From assembly GCF_001039355.2 (NCBI RefSeq), contig NW_019775869.1:753268-817267 (forward strand): a DNA stretch of 64,000 bases, in the 5' to 3' direction. This stretch comes from Lingula anatina. Its lineage: Eukaryota > Brachiopoda > Lingulata > Lingulida > Lingulidae. The position numbers and the translations under genes are program-made. The notes under the pieces were generated by a model, which made no database searches, was not told the DNA's origin, and worked only from the letters and a program-made list of their open reading frames with translations. Below are positions 49,201-61,834 of the stretch, piece after piece (the stretch's first letter is position 1; each line of letters begins with the position of its first letter).

Positions 49201-52200
49201 AAACCCTCATATTTTCATTTCAAAACATTTTTAAATTTTGTTCTTTGGTATAGATTATCAGTGAAACCATGTGCATTGTAAAAAGGTCTTTTTTGTATAA
49301 ATGGTTGACTCTACTTCAAAACAGAACCAAACATTGGTACCCGTAAATCAACTTGTCATGCAAAATCAATTCTGCTGTCTGTACCAGTATAACAACAAGT
49401 CTGGTGTCCATACCAGTATAATAGCAAGACTGGTGTGTATACCAGAATTAATGGCAACGAGGCTGGCATCTATATCAGTATAACAACTAATTTGGTGTCT
49501 GAACCAGTATAACAACTAGACTGGTGTGTGTGCCAGAATGATAACAAGATTGGAGTCTGTACAGCAGGGTAACAGTATAACAGTAAGACTGGTGTCTGTA
49601 CCAGTATAACAATAAGACTGGTGTCTATACCAGTATAACAATAAGACTGATGTCTATACCAGTATTACAATGAGACTGGTGTCTACACCAGTATAACAAT
49701 AAGACTGGCATCTGTACCAGTATAACAACTAGACTGGCATCTGTGCCAGTATAACAACAAGACTGGTGTCTGTACTAATATAACAAGCCTGGTGTCAGTA
49801 CCATATAACAACAAGCTGGTGTCCCTACCAGTATAACAACTAGACTGGCATCTGTGCCAGTATAACAACAAGACTGGTGTCCCTACCAGTATAACAACTA
49901 GACTGGCATCTGTGCCAGTATAACAACAAGACTGGTGTCCATACCAGTATAACAACTAGACTGGCATCTGTGCCAATATAACAAGACTGGTGTCAGTACC
50001 ATATAACAAGATGGTGTCTGTACCAGACATCACTTTACATCATGTCACGTACCACTTCAACAATCGCTATATTATTTTAACACCCTTGTCAGTCCTCAAG
50101 TCAATTATCGTGGATCACCATATGAGAAGTCGATTACACTACGTTGTATACATTGCCCTACAACAAACAATGAACTTCTCACCACCTAAATGATTTCCAT
50201 CTGCTGGCATCACTGCATATCAACACTTGTGATAAACAATGATAGAAGGAACAATGCTCAAATGTTGATTAGTCAGAGAATGCCATAAATGTCTTTCCAG
50301 TGATACAAGGAAGTTAACCTTGCTCTTAATGATGAATAGGTATCTGTTTTTTTCCAATCCCCAGCTACGAAGTTAGTTGGTTTTAAATCCCAGTACAAAT
50401 TTACGTGCATAAAAGCCACGAAACTGATCTTTAACCTTTTCAGTCAAATGATCGAAATGATATTAATGTGGATGTTGCTTTAAGTCTTGAAAAAGACTTC
50501 TTAAATAATAAGTTACTCGGAAGTGCTAATCATTCATACTCAAGACAGCTAAACCACAGCCCAAAAACCATTTTGAAATTATTTTGTCCTTCATCCAATA
50601 CACTACCTGCAGTATGTTTCCAGTAATTACATAATAATCAATTAAATGGGTTTATAATTAACAAAACCAATTAGTCCCAAATTTAACTCCTGATCAAATG
50701 TTGGAGCCAAAATGGTGCTGAATTGACAAGAAAGCTTTAAAAATTTAATTTTTTTTTTGTCAAATTGAGAAGTGATGGCATTATCAAAGATTAGTTCTCA
50801 ATAATAACCCTAATTACAAAACTTTAAAAATAGATGAGACGGCAATTCTTTATTCTCTTTTCCAAAAGTATGCACGTTTTTTTGGAAAGTTTTATTGACA
50901 ATGCCAAAACACTTCAAGATTGCTTAAATCTGTGTTCTTTCACATTATAATTGGGTCTAAGTCATAATTGTGCTCAGATCTTAGTCTTAATTAACTGTAA
51001 GTCAGATTGTGCCACAAACTTTGTCAAGGCCGCATCCAGTTGCTAACAACACATTACATAGCCTGTCAAATAGACAAGAAAACCAAACTGTTTATGTGTC
51101 AATTTCAACAATTCCATGGAGACTGTCATGATACTATACACACAAAGAACAGTTCAAATAACTTTACATCTGGGCTAAATGCTACAACTCAAATAGCAAG
51201 TTTCAGTTCTGGCCCCTTAGTTGACTAGAAAGAGCTAAAATTCAACCTACTGGTACATGTACATATGTATTTAGAATGCCACTGCAAACCGCACTGATAT
51301 CATTTTCCTTACTTTGCCCCCTTTTTACTCAATGCTACAAATTACTATAAATATGGAGGTTTCTGAACCTGCAAAGCTTTAGAATATTTTTACTGCAGAG
51401 GCACTCTGGTCTTACATTAATTGTTCACATCCCCAGTATTAATGTGAAATTGCATCTTGGTTCATACTTTAAACCAATAATGTCCAAAATCATTCTACAG
51501 GTCAAAACACCACCACCAGCAATCAAAATATATCTCATCAGTAGGAGTTACACTCACCTCAGTGACCTTCAGCTATATTAAAGCACCTGTTGTTATTTAA
51601 TTAGATCTAAATATGCATATGTAACATTCCCCATTACTCCAGTACTACTGGAATGACAGCAAGCACACCATTACAGAAAAGCTCCACCACATGAGAATAA
51701 ATTTCAGACACTGCAACCTTATGCATAAATGATTCACTTCCATCAATTCAGACTACAAAGTTGAGTCCAGCAATCATTACATGTCTTACACTGATTGTTG
51801 TTGAGATGAAGAAATATCTACACATCTATCTGTGTCACAACACATGAGACATCACTCATTAATGCACAGAAAAACAGCATTTTACTCAATGAACAATAAA
51901 AAAGGGAGCCTAAAGAGAAGGAAAGTTCATGGTAGAATTGGCAGCCGATCAAAAATGCATTTTTTAATGTGTAAGGTTCTGTTTGGTTCAATACATAAAT
52001 TGGGCAATAAAAATGCTCGACAGTCAAAAGAAATGGGAGTTACAGTTAGATGTCTACAAAAGCTGGATTTTCTGCACTGGGATCAACAGTGGAGAGGCCT
52101 TTGTTGGGTTTATGTGTGGTTGGCTCATACTTAGTAGATGATAAAACTACTACGATAACTTTACATGCATCTGGGGAATGCACACTATTAACAAAATGGC

Positions 52201-55200
52201 ATAAGTTAGTGATGAACATATGAAAAAGCAATAATGTATAAACGGTAAAAACTTGAAAATTTAGTCAATCTTGAAAATTTTGTTGGAAGACAATTCTCCA
52301 CCAAGGTAATGTTTTTTTACTTTGAAAATTTCATCAAACTTGAAAATGGGCCTCTCAATTATTTTGAAAAGTTTGTCACCTAATATGGCCAAGTTGGATT
52401 CAGGGATTAATTAAAAGATGTTTTCCTGAATTTTAAGTGAAGAAATTTTCAAGTGTCTACCGTAATTTTATTTAACATATGTCACCACCGTCTACAAAAA
52501 GATCTTACCGCATTGTGGTGAAGCATCATTTTGAACTTGTCAAAGTACATCCACCTCTTGGCTTCCTGTGGGTGAAGGTCATGGAAGAAATTGCGTGCAG
52601 AGTAGCCGAAGGAGTGAAATTTTCCCTCTGGAGAGAGCAGCAGACATGTCGGCGTCTTCTGGTTGATGACTCCCGCGTCTCCTCCCTCCCATTTCCTCAT
52701 CATATGGATGCTGTCGGGATCCCGAGTGAAGCTGAAAGCGTAACCGCTATACGTGGTACCAAAATCTATGGCAACAACTACGAAATGCCCCTGATGGCGG
52801 ACACGCTCAGATCCCGTCCCAGAATCCACAGACATGCGGTCGTGTGCCTGTATGGCACTCTCCAGGTTGTGAGGGTGGTGGACATCTGCGTTGATCTTGG
52901 CAGAGTTTGGTGTCATGGGTTTGTTTGCTGTGCTGGGGGACAAGGGTGAATTTGGCACGTCAAAGGAGTTGTGGTACCTTCCCTCTATGAAGTCCACCCC
53001 GCTGCTGGGTCGACTCCCGTCTGTAGAAGCCTGGGACCCAGGCGAGGACAACACGGGGGACACTGGGCTCAGACGAGGACGGTTTTCATCATGAACCTCA
53101 TCTCCATCCACTATAATTATCTCAACTTGCTGCTTCTTTTTTTGAGTGGGCTGTATGGGTTCCTCCTTCACTGGAGTCTGCTCTCTGCTAGGGGGGTCCT
53201 CTGTAGTGGTGGGACTGCTGGCACTCTCGTTGGCCACCCCACTGTCCTCACAGCTTACTGGGGTGACACTGCGCTCTGGTGTAGACAGCGGGGCAGTACA
53301 ACTGTCTTCCAGGCCTTCTGCTCCATCAACACCTCGAGTCTCCATCTCCTTCATGCACTGCATCTCTTCCATGGGGTCCACACCTTCCTGGTGCAGGGAG
53401 TCCATGTTAATCACTGGCTTGCGATGGAGACACACTGGCTCTATCTCATCTTCTATCACACTGCCACTGGCATCAGCTGAAAATAAAAAAGTTTAAGGAA
53501 TATTTACAATACCTCAAAAAAATCAACTTGCAATTGATGAAAAGCAATGGGATGAAGAATGTCTGGAATAAAAAAAAGTATTAACCTAATTTCCATCTAC
53601 AATTTCCCAAACTTAAGTTGGGAAAATTTTGAAAATAAAATTGCTCCTTATATTTTCTGTATAACGCCATTATTAATTTTAGCTCAAAAAGCAAACCAGG
53701 TATAATATAGCTACTGCCTCCAACTAGGATGTAATTTAAACAATGCCAACAGACGCTGTTATCTTCAGCAGGGCATGTGGTCCGTTATCAAGCAGGCTAG
53801 AAAAACAAAACCTTGCGGCTTTCAAAGCCAACACAGCAACATGTGGTCATGGACTCAAATGGAATGTCAGCATCAAACAAACTTAAACAAAAAATTACAG
53901 CCAACACCAAGATAATGAGTTAAACCAAACCAACCCGAAAAAGAGAAAGAGGGAAACGCACAGTTAAATATAAACATCCTGTGGCAGATATACTGTGCAG
54001 TCTTACAACATGGCCTTAAAAAGTTCTATTAGGTTTTTTTGTCTTTTCTTCCTGCTAATCTTAATCGAAGTCTGAAATAAAAAGAACTTTAAAGAGTCCA
54101 ACTGTGCAAATGACTGGGTGTTAAGAAAATAATTAACTTACACATACAGTCAGTTTTCATTTGGTATTTCTTTGCTTTGCCATTGTTCCTCATTTTCATC
54201 ATATTTTTTTCTTTGCTTTTAATCTTTTGATTATAATAACTGCTTGAGGCAAATCAGTAAATATCATGAATTTTCATATCTTAGAAAGTGTGCATGATAA
54301 ATCAGATAAATCAGCAACAATCAGAGATTTTCCTGAGCCAACAACATTTCTAAACCCCATGTTGTACTTTATTGTTTAGACTTGATGTCTGCTCACTGGA
54401 AGAAAACACCGTTCCTAATCACCTGATATCAGATAGAAGTTATTTCAATACAGCCACCTGCTGGGTGAAATGCACACTCAAAGAAACAAAAAGTCCACTT
54501 CCTACAATGATTTCTGGAAGCCATTCAAGAACTTAAAATACAAGACAGTAAAAACAAACCATTTCTCAGAATCCATTACTTACTAGTAAGTCAATTATAG
54601 GTTACTACAAGCAATTCCAAACACACACAGTAGGAAAATGTAGTGCAGACTTTTTTAATGTGTTGTAAAATGGTTTTAAATCTTTGTGCACTTAACAAAA
54701 AAAAATCAGCTTTCATATTTCAAATTCCTCTTCCACTACACAAGTATCTCTCTCAATAGGGAGGGTGGCATTCTAAACCCAACATTTATGGTTCTTCTTG
54801 GTTTAATCAACAGCTTTTTCATGAGAAATGACAGATGCTGCATTCATTTCTGACACAAACAGCACATAGTAGCTACCCCATTATCTTCAAAACCACAGTT
54901 GACTTACATTTTGGTATACTCCACAAGGGTACCTTCAGACTGCCACTGTTGAAACATTGAGAACCAAAGCATTAAATCACTTTTCATGCCTTTTGTATTA
55001 CGACACAAATGGGTGACTTCAGGTCATTTTTTTTAATGAGGTGCATGCTTCCTAATAACCCTCCCATTTAGGATAGGAGAAATTAGTCAGAGGGTCAAAT
55101 ATGGCCAACCCACTTGAATACTTCCCAACAGGTTATCTATTCAGTGTCTATTAGCGGATTAGATGGCAAGCTTTGTTGGGGATCACTATATTTGACCCTC

Positions 55201-58200
55201 AGACTAGTTAGTCCCCTATTCTGTATGGGGCCTTAGAGAACGATTCTGGCACACCCTCTCCCACAGAACCATGAACATGATTGATCAGCTGAACTAGCCA
55301 CAGAAAAGGGAGAGGAAAGAATGCCAACTATGGCCACATATAACGGTGATCTATGGGTAAATTCTGAGCTGATCCCAGACCAGATTGCAGTTCTATGACT
55401 GGTCCACTGCATGTTCAGAGCATTCTTCAGAGAGCCTGCAATGTCATCTGGGTCCATTATTATGTATATCTAGAAAAACTCTCCCCAAGATTTTTTTAGA
55501 AGGAAAGAGATGTCAATATATCTTAAATTTAAAATGGTCAAAACATGTTTGGACTTTAAATGAAAGCGAGATAAGATTGCAACTCAATAAATCTTATCCA
55601 GCCCTCTCCATAATAACCAATAGTCATATCCAGTGCCTTATCTTCATGGATGCTTACAAGTTCCAATTAATCCACCATCTCTCAAGAGCTTCATGGGTTA
55701 TCTGGATACACTGTGGCTACTCACTGGTCAGAGCACCTGTCCCTGATCTAATCCAGCACCAGGCCACATATTTCACTGGTCAAATAAGCAAGCACCTGCC
55801 TAGTCTTCACTGTTACTGTGGGGAGGTTCATGTGCCAAATGCAAGGATGCTGTTACAGTAGAAAAAGTAACTAAAGCCAGTTTTAAAAAGCAGGAGCTCT
55901 GCACTATCGTCATTCTACTACATATTATCCCCAGTTTCCTTGATAAAATGTTCTTATCCCAGACTTCCTCTTGGCTATGCATATAACATCACCTGGTCCA
56001 TACTGCTACTGGTTGATAAAACAACAGACATCAAAGAAAAACCTGGACTTCATTATCAACAGAATTTCAGTTTAAATGTCTGCTGACCCTAACCATACTT
56101 CTGGGCTTAATGGGTTTTTAGAAAGACATTTTTCAAAACTGCTTTCTATAATTCAAACATTTTGACATTTGGTTTTGATTAACTTTGAACTAGCTCTGGT
56201 ATTTTGTAGTAAAATTCAACAATTTTTTTTTCTTTTTTTTTTGGGGGGGGGGGAGGGGAAGGGGGCAAATTTTCACCATTAGTTTGACTAACCCCCCTTC
56301 GCTTCTAAACCAAGCCAATGCCATCTTATTTTGAAAATAACAAACTTCAATATGTTAACATCCATTGACATCAATCAACATGCTCTCATCCTACAACCAA
56401 AACAACCATAAAAATATTGTAAATGCTCTTTACCTGTAGAAACATTTTCATTGCCAGATTGTAGGACATTGCACAAAGCAGTAAAAAATCCGAGAGCCGT
56501 GATCATACTTCATGTGCTCTCTCTGGAGTGAAACTGTTCACCATTAAGACCATAAGAACATTACAAAGGGACTTCTACGTGTGTTCTTACACGTTTCAGG
56601 TCAAAAAAGTCTTGGTATACAATGAAAACATAAGTTAACAAGAATTAGTGCAGGAAAGGGAACATGTTGCAAACCCTTAAGACATTCTTCTTCCTATGAA
56701 AAGTGCACATGAGCAGAATTAGGGCCGCAGTTGGTAAAAATAAAACTTGGCGGCATACCTGCATGAGGTTTGTGTCCAATTGAAAAACAATGCTATAAAG
56801 ATACTCTTCAAATAACTATTTAATATGTAATGTTGGCTGGAGACAACATCTATTACCATGAAAATTTAACCAGCAAATATACCCATTACTGCTCTGTTCA
56901 ACTTGCTATGTACACCACTTGCAAGGGCATACTACATGTAGTACTAGTTAACATCACTGAATTGGACTGATTATAGGATAGCAATTACTTTTTAAATCAA
57001 TAATTCAGTTTGGTCAAAACACAATGTCTGACATGTATGTTAAGTCAGATACAGTACACAAATTAATGAAGTACATTAAGATATTCAATAAAGAACAGAA
57101 TGTTCACAAGTTTTACAGTTACGATATCCGAAATGTATAATATCTTATATATCTTATATCTTGAGTGAATCCACCCTTCACACCAATCAATGAATCTTGA
57201 CTGTAACCCCCTGAAAGTTTCAGTAAATTTCACCATTTGTAAAGATACAGGAAGGTCAAGACATCAAAGCTCCCGATTGGCAATAAGCCGTATACTTCAG
57301 CAGGTGTACACCAACAATTCATACAACAAAAACACAAATTTATTTGTTCAAGTTATCATTGTGATTCAACTGTTTGTCCAGACTAACCAATCCAAAGCTA
57401 AGCAAACATGGGTCAGTTTTACTGAAATGCCTGGCTTCTGAAGAAATGGACTGACTTTTATCACTTCGTTCTTTTGACCAGACTTTCCCTAACAATAACC
57501 ATGAACTGGTTCCGACTTTGAAATAAACACATTTAAAATCAGATTTATTTCATTAAAAACTTTACTCTTCAAATTCATCCACAATATTAGTAATACTAAT
57601 AGTTACCTGCTCACACTTACATGTACAACACCATTTAAAATCCAGATTTTAATATTTATTGGAGCAATTTAAATGTTAATTACATTTTTTTCATAAAATC
57701 TAACTGAGACCACATCTGTATGTCCTTTTAATATCTGTAAATATATAGTTTTTCTCCTCAATATCTAACAAGCTAGAAGCCAAGCAGCTAGAATTTATTT
57801 TTTATAACTTATACTGAGCATTTATTAATATTTAGAAAGAGGAACATTGTCAAGCACTGTTCTCACTGCAAACATATCCCTCATTAATGGTGATTTAGTT
57901 AGCAACATCATGCAGTCCCTTTACTTCCCGCTCTTTTTAACTTCATTTACAAAAGTCTCATACCCAGCCAGAATAAACTGAAATAAACTAAAATGCTTTA
58001 AGAAACGGAAAAGCTCTTTAAAATGTATACCTTAATTCTGATATAAGTTAAGCAATAAAATTTAACTTTGTGGGGTATAAAAAGGTTTTCAAGTTCAGTT
58101 AAAATCCTTTATTATTAGAGCTACATTTCAAGAGCTGAATCCCCATCCACTGAGCTATATAAACATACAACTGAGCATATTCCATTTCACAATTACTGAT

Positions 58201-61200
58201 GGTGTTTACTCAACTGTTTTGGGGGGCTGTTGGACTAAATCTTTGGTATTTTGATCTCTGTTAAGGCAAGCACTAATGAATACAAGCACCACTAGTTGAT
58301 GCCTATTCATGCAATCAAAATACACCACTAATATTGATTCTTCCTTTGTAGCCATATTCTTGTTGACACATGGACTTATTTTCTCCTGTACATTACCTTA
58401 TAATCCATGTAACTTTACATAGGAAATGGTGTTCACAAAGCAAGATGATCTTCACATCAGTTTCACAGTTGATATTTCAGAAAAGTACTAACTACACTTC
58501 AAAACCACTAAGTACATACATCAAATTTAAGAACGAAGACTCAGCGAGCTATTTTGCCACTGACCTGGCCTCTAACTAGCCCATGGACAGCCCATACATG
58601 AGAAACACANACGTTGATAAAGCAAGACAATCTTCACATCAATTTCACAGTTCATATTTCAGAAAAGTACTAACTACACTTCAAAACCACTAAGTACATA
58701 CATCAAATTTAAGAACGAAGACTCACCGAGCTATTTTGCCCCTGACCTGGCCTCTAACTAGCCCATGGACAGCCCATACATGAGAAACACATTGTACATC
58801 ACATGGTTATAAAAAGACATAGGCTAAATGCCCAGGATTTTCCCAGCATTCTTATACCAAGAATGTCATCTATTTGGAATCATTGCACTTTGCATCAATT
58901 TCTCAATTCAATCTTCATTTCATTCATCATATAGTTCACTGTGATTATGAAGTTGGCATTCACAGCAAAATTGTTTATTTTTCTATATATTCTTAGGTCA
59001 TCAATTAGTGATTAATTCAATTTAGATTCCAGAGGCAGGTTTTTTTTTTTTTTAAATATCTGCAAAAAGCAAAGTGATTGAGATGGAATGCGAGCAAGTA
59101 TTTTTTATAGTTCTCAGATCCTTTAATTCAACCAAGAGCGCAGCAAAAACCACAAGGGCAAGCTAACCTCATTTCAAGTGTAAATTTGAAGTACACATCA
59201 TGCTGAACCAGAAAATATTTAGACATGATAAAAAAATGACGTATCTCATTCTGACATTTTATTTTTGTTTTCTACCACCCATCAACTTACATATTTACTA
59301 TCATAAAGAATTAAAGCAAAATAGGTTTTATGTTTGCATGCATGAAACCACAATGCTTAAAGCGAACCTTCGGGGTTTTTTACTCCTAAAAATGTAACCA
59401 CACCCTAATGCAGCTATCTCAAGCACTGGCTTCCTAACTATCCTTCAACCGGCCCGAACTATAAAACATGTGTTTACAGAACATGGATGATGTAGGAACT
59501 GTTTTCCAAAAATACAGTATCACTTTTCTGACATTGCATAGACACAAACTTGAGATGCTTTGATGATTTCCCCAACCAAAAGCCAGGAGCTTGTATTTTA
59601 TCTGCTTCAATATTCATTTGACAATTTAAATGGGCAATTCAGCATGATAACTATTGTGCTTATCTTATTAAAATTATGGTGAAGGTTAATTGAAAAACAA
59701 AAGCCCTAGCAATGTATATTGCAGAATTTGGGTGAGGACCACATAGCTAAGAATCCTTACACTCCATGCATGCTCTTATGATTCACCAAATAAGAAACAG
59801 GCAAGTGTTTCCAGAATTGTTCAGGCCAGAATTCTAAATATTATGGCATTTTGTTAGCTTGGTCAAGGCTGGGGACTGGCACTCTGACTATTTGTAAACA
59901 CAAGGTCCTGTGGAGAAAGATTCTCCAAATTCACCAAACCTGCATTTGGATTTTTAAAAATGTACAACCTATTCATGAAAAAAAAAGATTTATTACAACT
60001 ATTCAGCTATTTTTTAAAGACTGCAAGCAAAAAAATCTGCCCTGACCTTAAAATATGTCTCATGCGCAACCAATCAAATTCTTTCAAACTAGAGAACACA
60101 AATTTCAGAAAACAAATATCCAAAATCTGCCACATAATGGGGTGACGAATAATGAATATATAGTAATATTGAGGTCTTGACACAATTATGTGGGCCAAAG
60201 CTCCATTAGTTTTCCATCTGTTGGAATGTGTGCTATGATATAGCAAGGACCATATCTGTAAATGAAAAGCAGATGTGCACACAGCCCTGGATACTGGGTG
60301 TGTCCTGAAGCCACTGACATCCATAATCACAGTGCGCAGTCCACCTCTCAGAACTGTAGTAAAATACAATGCTGAATGTAAAAAAATATCTAACTTAAAA
60401 CTTGAAATAAATAAGGAAGATTTATGGGTTGCGGTTGCTGTTTACTGAATAACTGCATGTTAGAATTGATGTGTAAATTAAGCCTTCAAAGTGTGAAGTT
60501 GCAGGCCCTGTAGCCAGCAATTTCCAAGGAGGGTTCTATTTCTGAAAAAGTGGACCTCTTTGCCCCATAAGTGGCCAAACTTCAAATATGACATAGAACC
60601 TAGATCAAACTCCCACACGACCTGCCTATGGGCGTGAGTAGTGGAGGGGGATGTGGGGGGGGGGGGGGGGGGGGGGGGGAAGCAAGTAGCCTGCATTGCT
60701 CTTCTTTTGTATAATTGAGTTCTTGATTGTATTTAAATTAAGTGATCCAAACTAATAAGCTAGTTAGATTCAGTGAATATTGGCCTTGCTTCAAGTTGTA
60801 AATAGGGAGTAAGTGGAAAGTGATGGCTATCAGGGTGGAAGATGTTAATGGTTTCCTAAAATCAATTAGAAGGGGAAGTGGATATATGAGATTAATCCAA
60901 TTAGGGGTGCTTACTCCTCTGCTGATGCAATTTGACACCCTGTCTTTAACACTGACAAAAGAAACAGCTGGGAAAACGGCGGTGGTTTAGTTGGCATGTG
61001 TTTCAAGCAATTATTTAATTCAGGTTTTAAATATTTTTATCAACTGTGACCATTGTGCACATACATTTTTGCGCGTGTAGGTTTTGGATTTCTTCTGCAA
61101 AAAAGTTCTTTGCTGAAATATCACATCGTAAAAAACAAATTTAGTTAATTTCAAGCGTCGGCAAATATTTAACTTTAGCACATGCACAGTGGTTTTAAAT

Positions 61201-61834
61201 TCATTCACGTCGCCGCATAATTGCACACATAGTATTTACCTTTGACTACGCGCACAGCTACACACTGCACTCGCTTTACTTGAACAGACTCTTCTTTCAC
61301 GGGACCCGAGCCGTGTGTCACCGTCGTGGTCGTCTTCACCGTCTTCATCTCTCCAGCGTTCTCGTCCCCACGCCCCGTTGTCACTGTCTTCACTGTCTTC
61401 ATTCCGCCGTCTTCAACCACGGTCTTCGTGACGGTGGTAACTTTATTGCCCTCTGCGTCCTCTGTTGTTGTGGTAGTAACATTCTCGGTCGGTGTAGCGC
61501 TCTCTGCCATCGAGCCAGTCGCGTTGAGGTCCCCGACTACAGGATGCTCAACTTCAACAGGCTCAGTGCTGCCGTTGGCGATGGGATCTAGCGCACTTGT
61601 CACAGTAAGATCCAGTCCTACGCGGCCGGTATCGTCGTCATCGACACAGCTTTCCTCCAGGCTGTCCAGCAGCTGATCTGTGAACACACCGTTCGACTGA
61701 GAGGCCTTCCCGGCCTGACCACGGGCAAGAAGGCTTTCTTCCACTAACTCTTTCAGGGGGCGAAATGTTCCCTGATCAGAAACATCCCCCGAATCGGAAA
61801 CCTGAGATACTTCGTAACTGCCTGTAAAAGCCAT
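34241..61834 (-). CDS. HSPA12A/B-like atypical HSP70-family protein with long N-terminal extension
   Basis: This is a member of the HSPA12 branch of the HSP70/actin-fold ATPases. Exons from 5' to 3': 61240-61834, 52509-53476, 44870-45091, 40095-40290, 38416-38490, 37647-37772, 37132-37334, [36658-36690 optional], 35666-35834, 34967-35095 and 34241-34719 (stop TGA 34241-34243). They give 1,053 residues with all phases consistent. The nucleotide-binding fold begins near residue 432: [18 protein letters not shown] (phosphate 1), [27 protein letters not shown] (phosphate 2), [11 protein letters not shown] (adenosine), then YGIGVLNR and the conserved end [10 protein letters not shown]...SIDFLNK. 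It lacks a classical HSP70 substrate domain, as is usual for the branch. Vertebrate HSPA12A/B are about 680 residues, so roughly 430 N-terminal residues are extra. I cannot separate A from B; invertebrate relatives predate that split or form expansions. Confidence 0.94.
36658..36690 (-). CDS. HSPA12-like 33-nt candidate cassette microexon
   Basis: Between exons 37132-37334 and 35666-35834 lies a 33-nt open unit with clean minus-strand sites (TTTGTCAG acceptor, AAG|GTAGGTG donor). It is phase 0 on both sides, as are its neighbours, and would insert [11 protein letters not shown] between KKYK and [10 protein letters not shown]. Family comparison from memory joins those neighbours directly (KKF-RG-SVEHALRK in vertebrates), so the insert would be optional. 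Confidence 0.6.
38346..38400. repeat. Short tandem repeat of CACAATGTGAAA units
   Basis: Three CACAATGTGAAA motifs spaced about 25 bases apart lie just beyond the donor of the HSPA12-like exon 38416-38490. This is simple local duplication. Confidence 0.75.
40291..44869. other. HSPA12-like intron (4.6 kb)
   Basis: No coding exon is supported. Contents include imperfect direct repeats at about 41985-42060 and 42118-42190 (AACAACACYATC...TGTATCCAACC), and copies of a degenerate dispersed repeat near 42870-42990 and 44365-44430. Confidence 0.5.
42865..42990. repeat. Degenerate dispersed repeat, copy 1
   Basis: The segment with ACACCCTTTTTGGCCAG, CTCTGAATCAAAATTTGATC and TACAATGACCC parallels the one at 46795-46930 at similar spacing. 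The two look like old copies of one interspersed family. Confidence 0.5.
45985..46310. repeat. Diverged minisatellite with palindromic TGGTCACCA core
   Basis: About ten degenerate units of roughly 28-35 bases follow the pattern ATGGTCACCATGCCAACAG...TGTTCAC. The core TGGTCACCA is itself palindromic. Copies differ considerably, so the array is old. Confidence 0.75.
46795..46930. repeat. Degenerate dispersed repeat, copy 2
   Basis: Contains ACCACCCTTTTGGTTAG, CTCTGAATTAAAATTTGTTC and a later TCCACCTTTTC. It follows the same order of motifs as the 42865-42990 segment, with substitutions and small indels. Confidence 0.5.
49380..50030. repeat. 29-base minisatellite, each unit a potential hairpin
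   Basis: About 20 units with period 29 (starts at 49600, 49629, 49658 in a well-kept part) follow ACCAGTATAACAAYAAGACT then GGTGTCTGT. In full units ACTGGT and ACCAGT form 6-base inverted arms around a 6-base loop. Units vary by substitution and small deletion. Confidence 0.9.
52509..53476 (-). CDS. HSPA12-like exon 2: disordered linker plus start of ATPase
   Basis: About 233 residues of Ser/Pro/Glu-rich sequence come first, with many SP/TP sites ([28 protein letters not shown]) and a KKKQQ patch after [27 protein letters not shown] then opens the nucleotide-binding fold in the same exon, so extension and ATPase cannot be separate genes. The SP/TP density suggests proline-directed phosphorylation; that is inference. 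Confidence 0.92.
55071..55225. mobile_element. Short terminal-inverted-repeat element (MITE-like)
   Basis: Left end GGATAGGAGAAATTAGTCAG then AGGGTCAAATAT matches, in inverted orientation, the right end ATATTTGACCCTCAGACTAG then TTAGTCCCCTATTC. Arms are about 32-35 bases with several mismatches around an interior of about 85 bases, the layout of a small non-autonomous DNA transposon. Confidence 0.6.
58439..58790. repeat. About 175-base direct duplication joined by a single N
   Basis: The sequence from about 58439 to 58609 recurs from about 58618 to 58790 with a few SNPs; both include CCATGGACAGCCCATACATG. An N at 58610 separates them. As in the SorCS-like gene, this looks like two haplotypes joined. 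Confidence 0.85.
60655..60679. repeat. Poly-G tract
   Basis: A G homopolymer of more than 20 bases with one interruption. Similar tracts occur at 5264-5281 and on both sides of the gap at 17798-17995. Confidence 0.9.
61240..61834 (-). CDS. HSPA12-like exon 1: acidic, Thr/Val-rich N-terminal extension
   Basis: This exon encodes 198 residues from ATG 61832-61834. It is low-complexity, with an acidic part ([11 protein letters not shown]) and then an imperfect internal repeat around MKTVKTVTT and MKTVKTTTT in a Thr/Lys/Glu-rich stretch. It contains no recognised domain and looks disordered. The exon is GC-richer than its flanks. It ends in phase 1 and is separated from exon 2 by a 7.8-kb intron. 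Confidence 0.85.

Larger units (their letters stand above)
45092..52508. other. HSPA12-like intron (7.4 kb)
   Basis: No coding exon is supported. It holds two minisatellites (about 45985-46310 and 49380-50030) and a dispersed-repeat copy (46795-46930). The open frame running through the 49.7-49.95 kb repeat is a by-product of the repeat. Confidence 0.6.
53477..61239. other. HSPA12-like intron 1 (7.8 kb)
   Basis: No coding exon is supported. It contains an inverted-repeat element at 55071-55225, homopolymer tracts at about 56222-56265 and 60656-60679, and a local duplication joined by an N at 58610. Confidence 0.6.

Noticed and set aside
49683-49955. 90-codon open frame with a repeating CYTGTDASL-like peptide.
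   Set aside because: It is a translation of the 29-base minisatellite and contains indels between units; nothing supports expression.
52971-53496. Long plus-strand frames opposite HSPA12-like exon 2.
   Set aside because: They are antisense shadows of a strongly supported exon.
55385-55861. 158-codon plus-strand open frame in HSPA12-like intron 1.
   Set aside because: Composition is not coding-like, no domain is recognisable and there is no conserved motif; it may be chance or decayed repeat.
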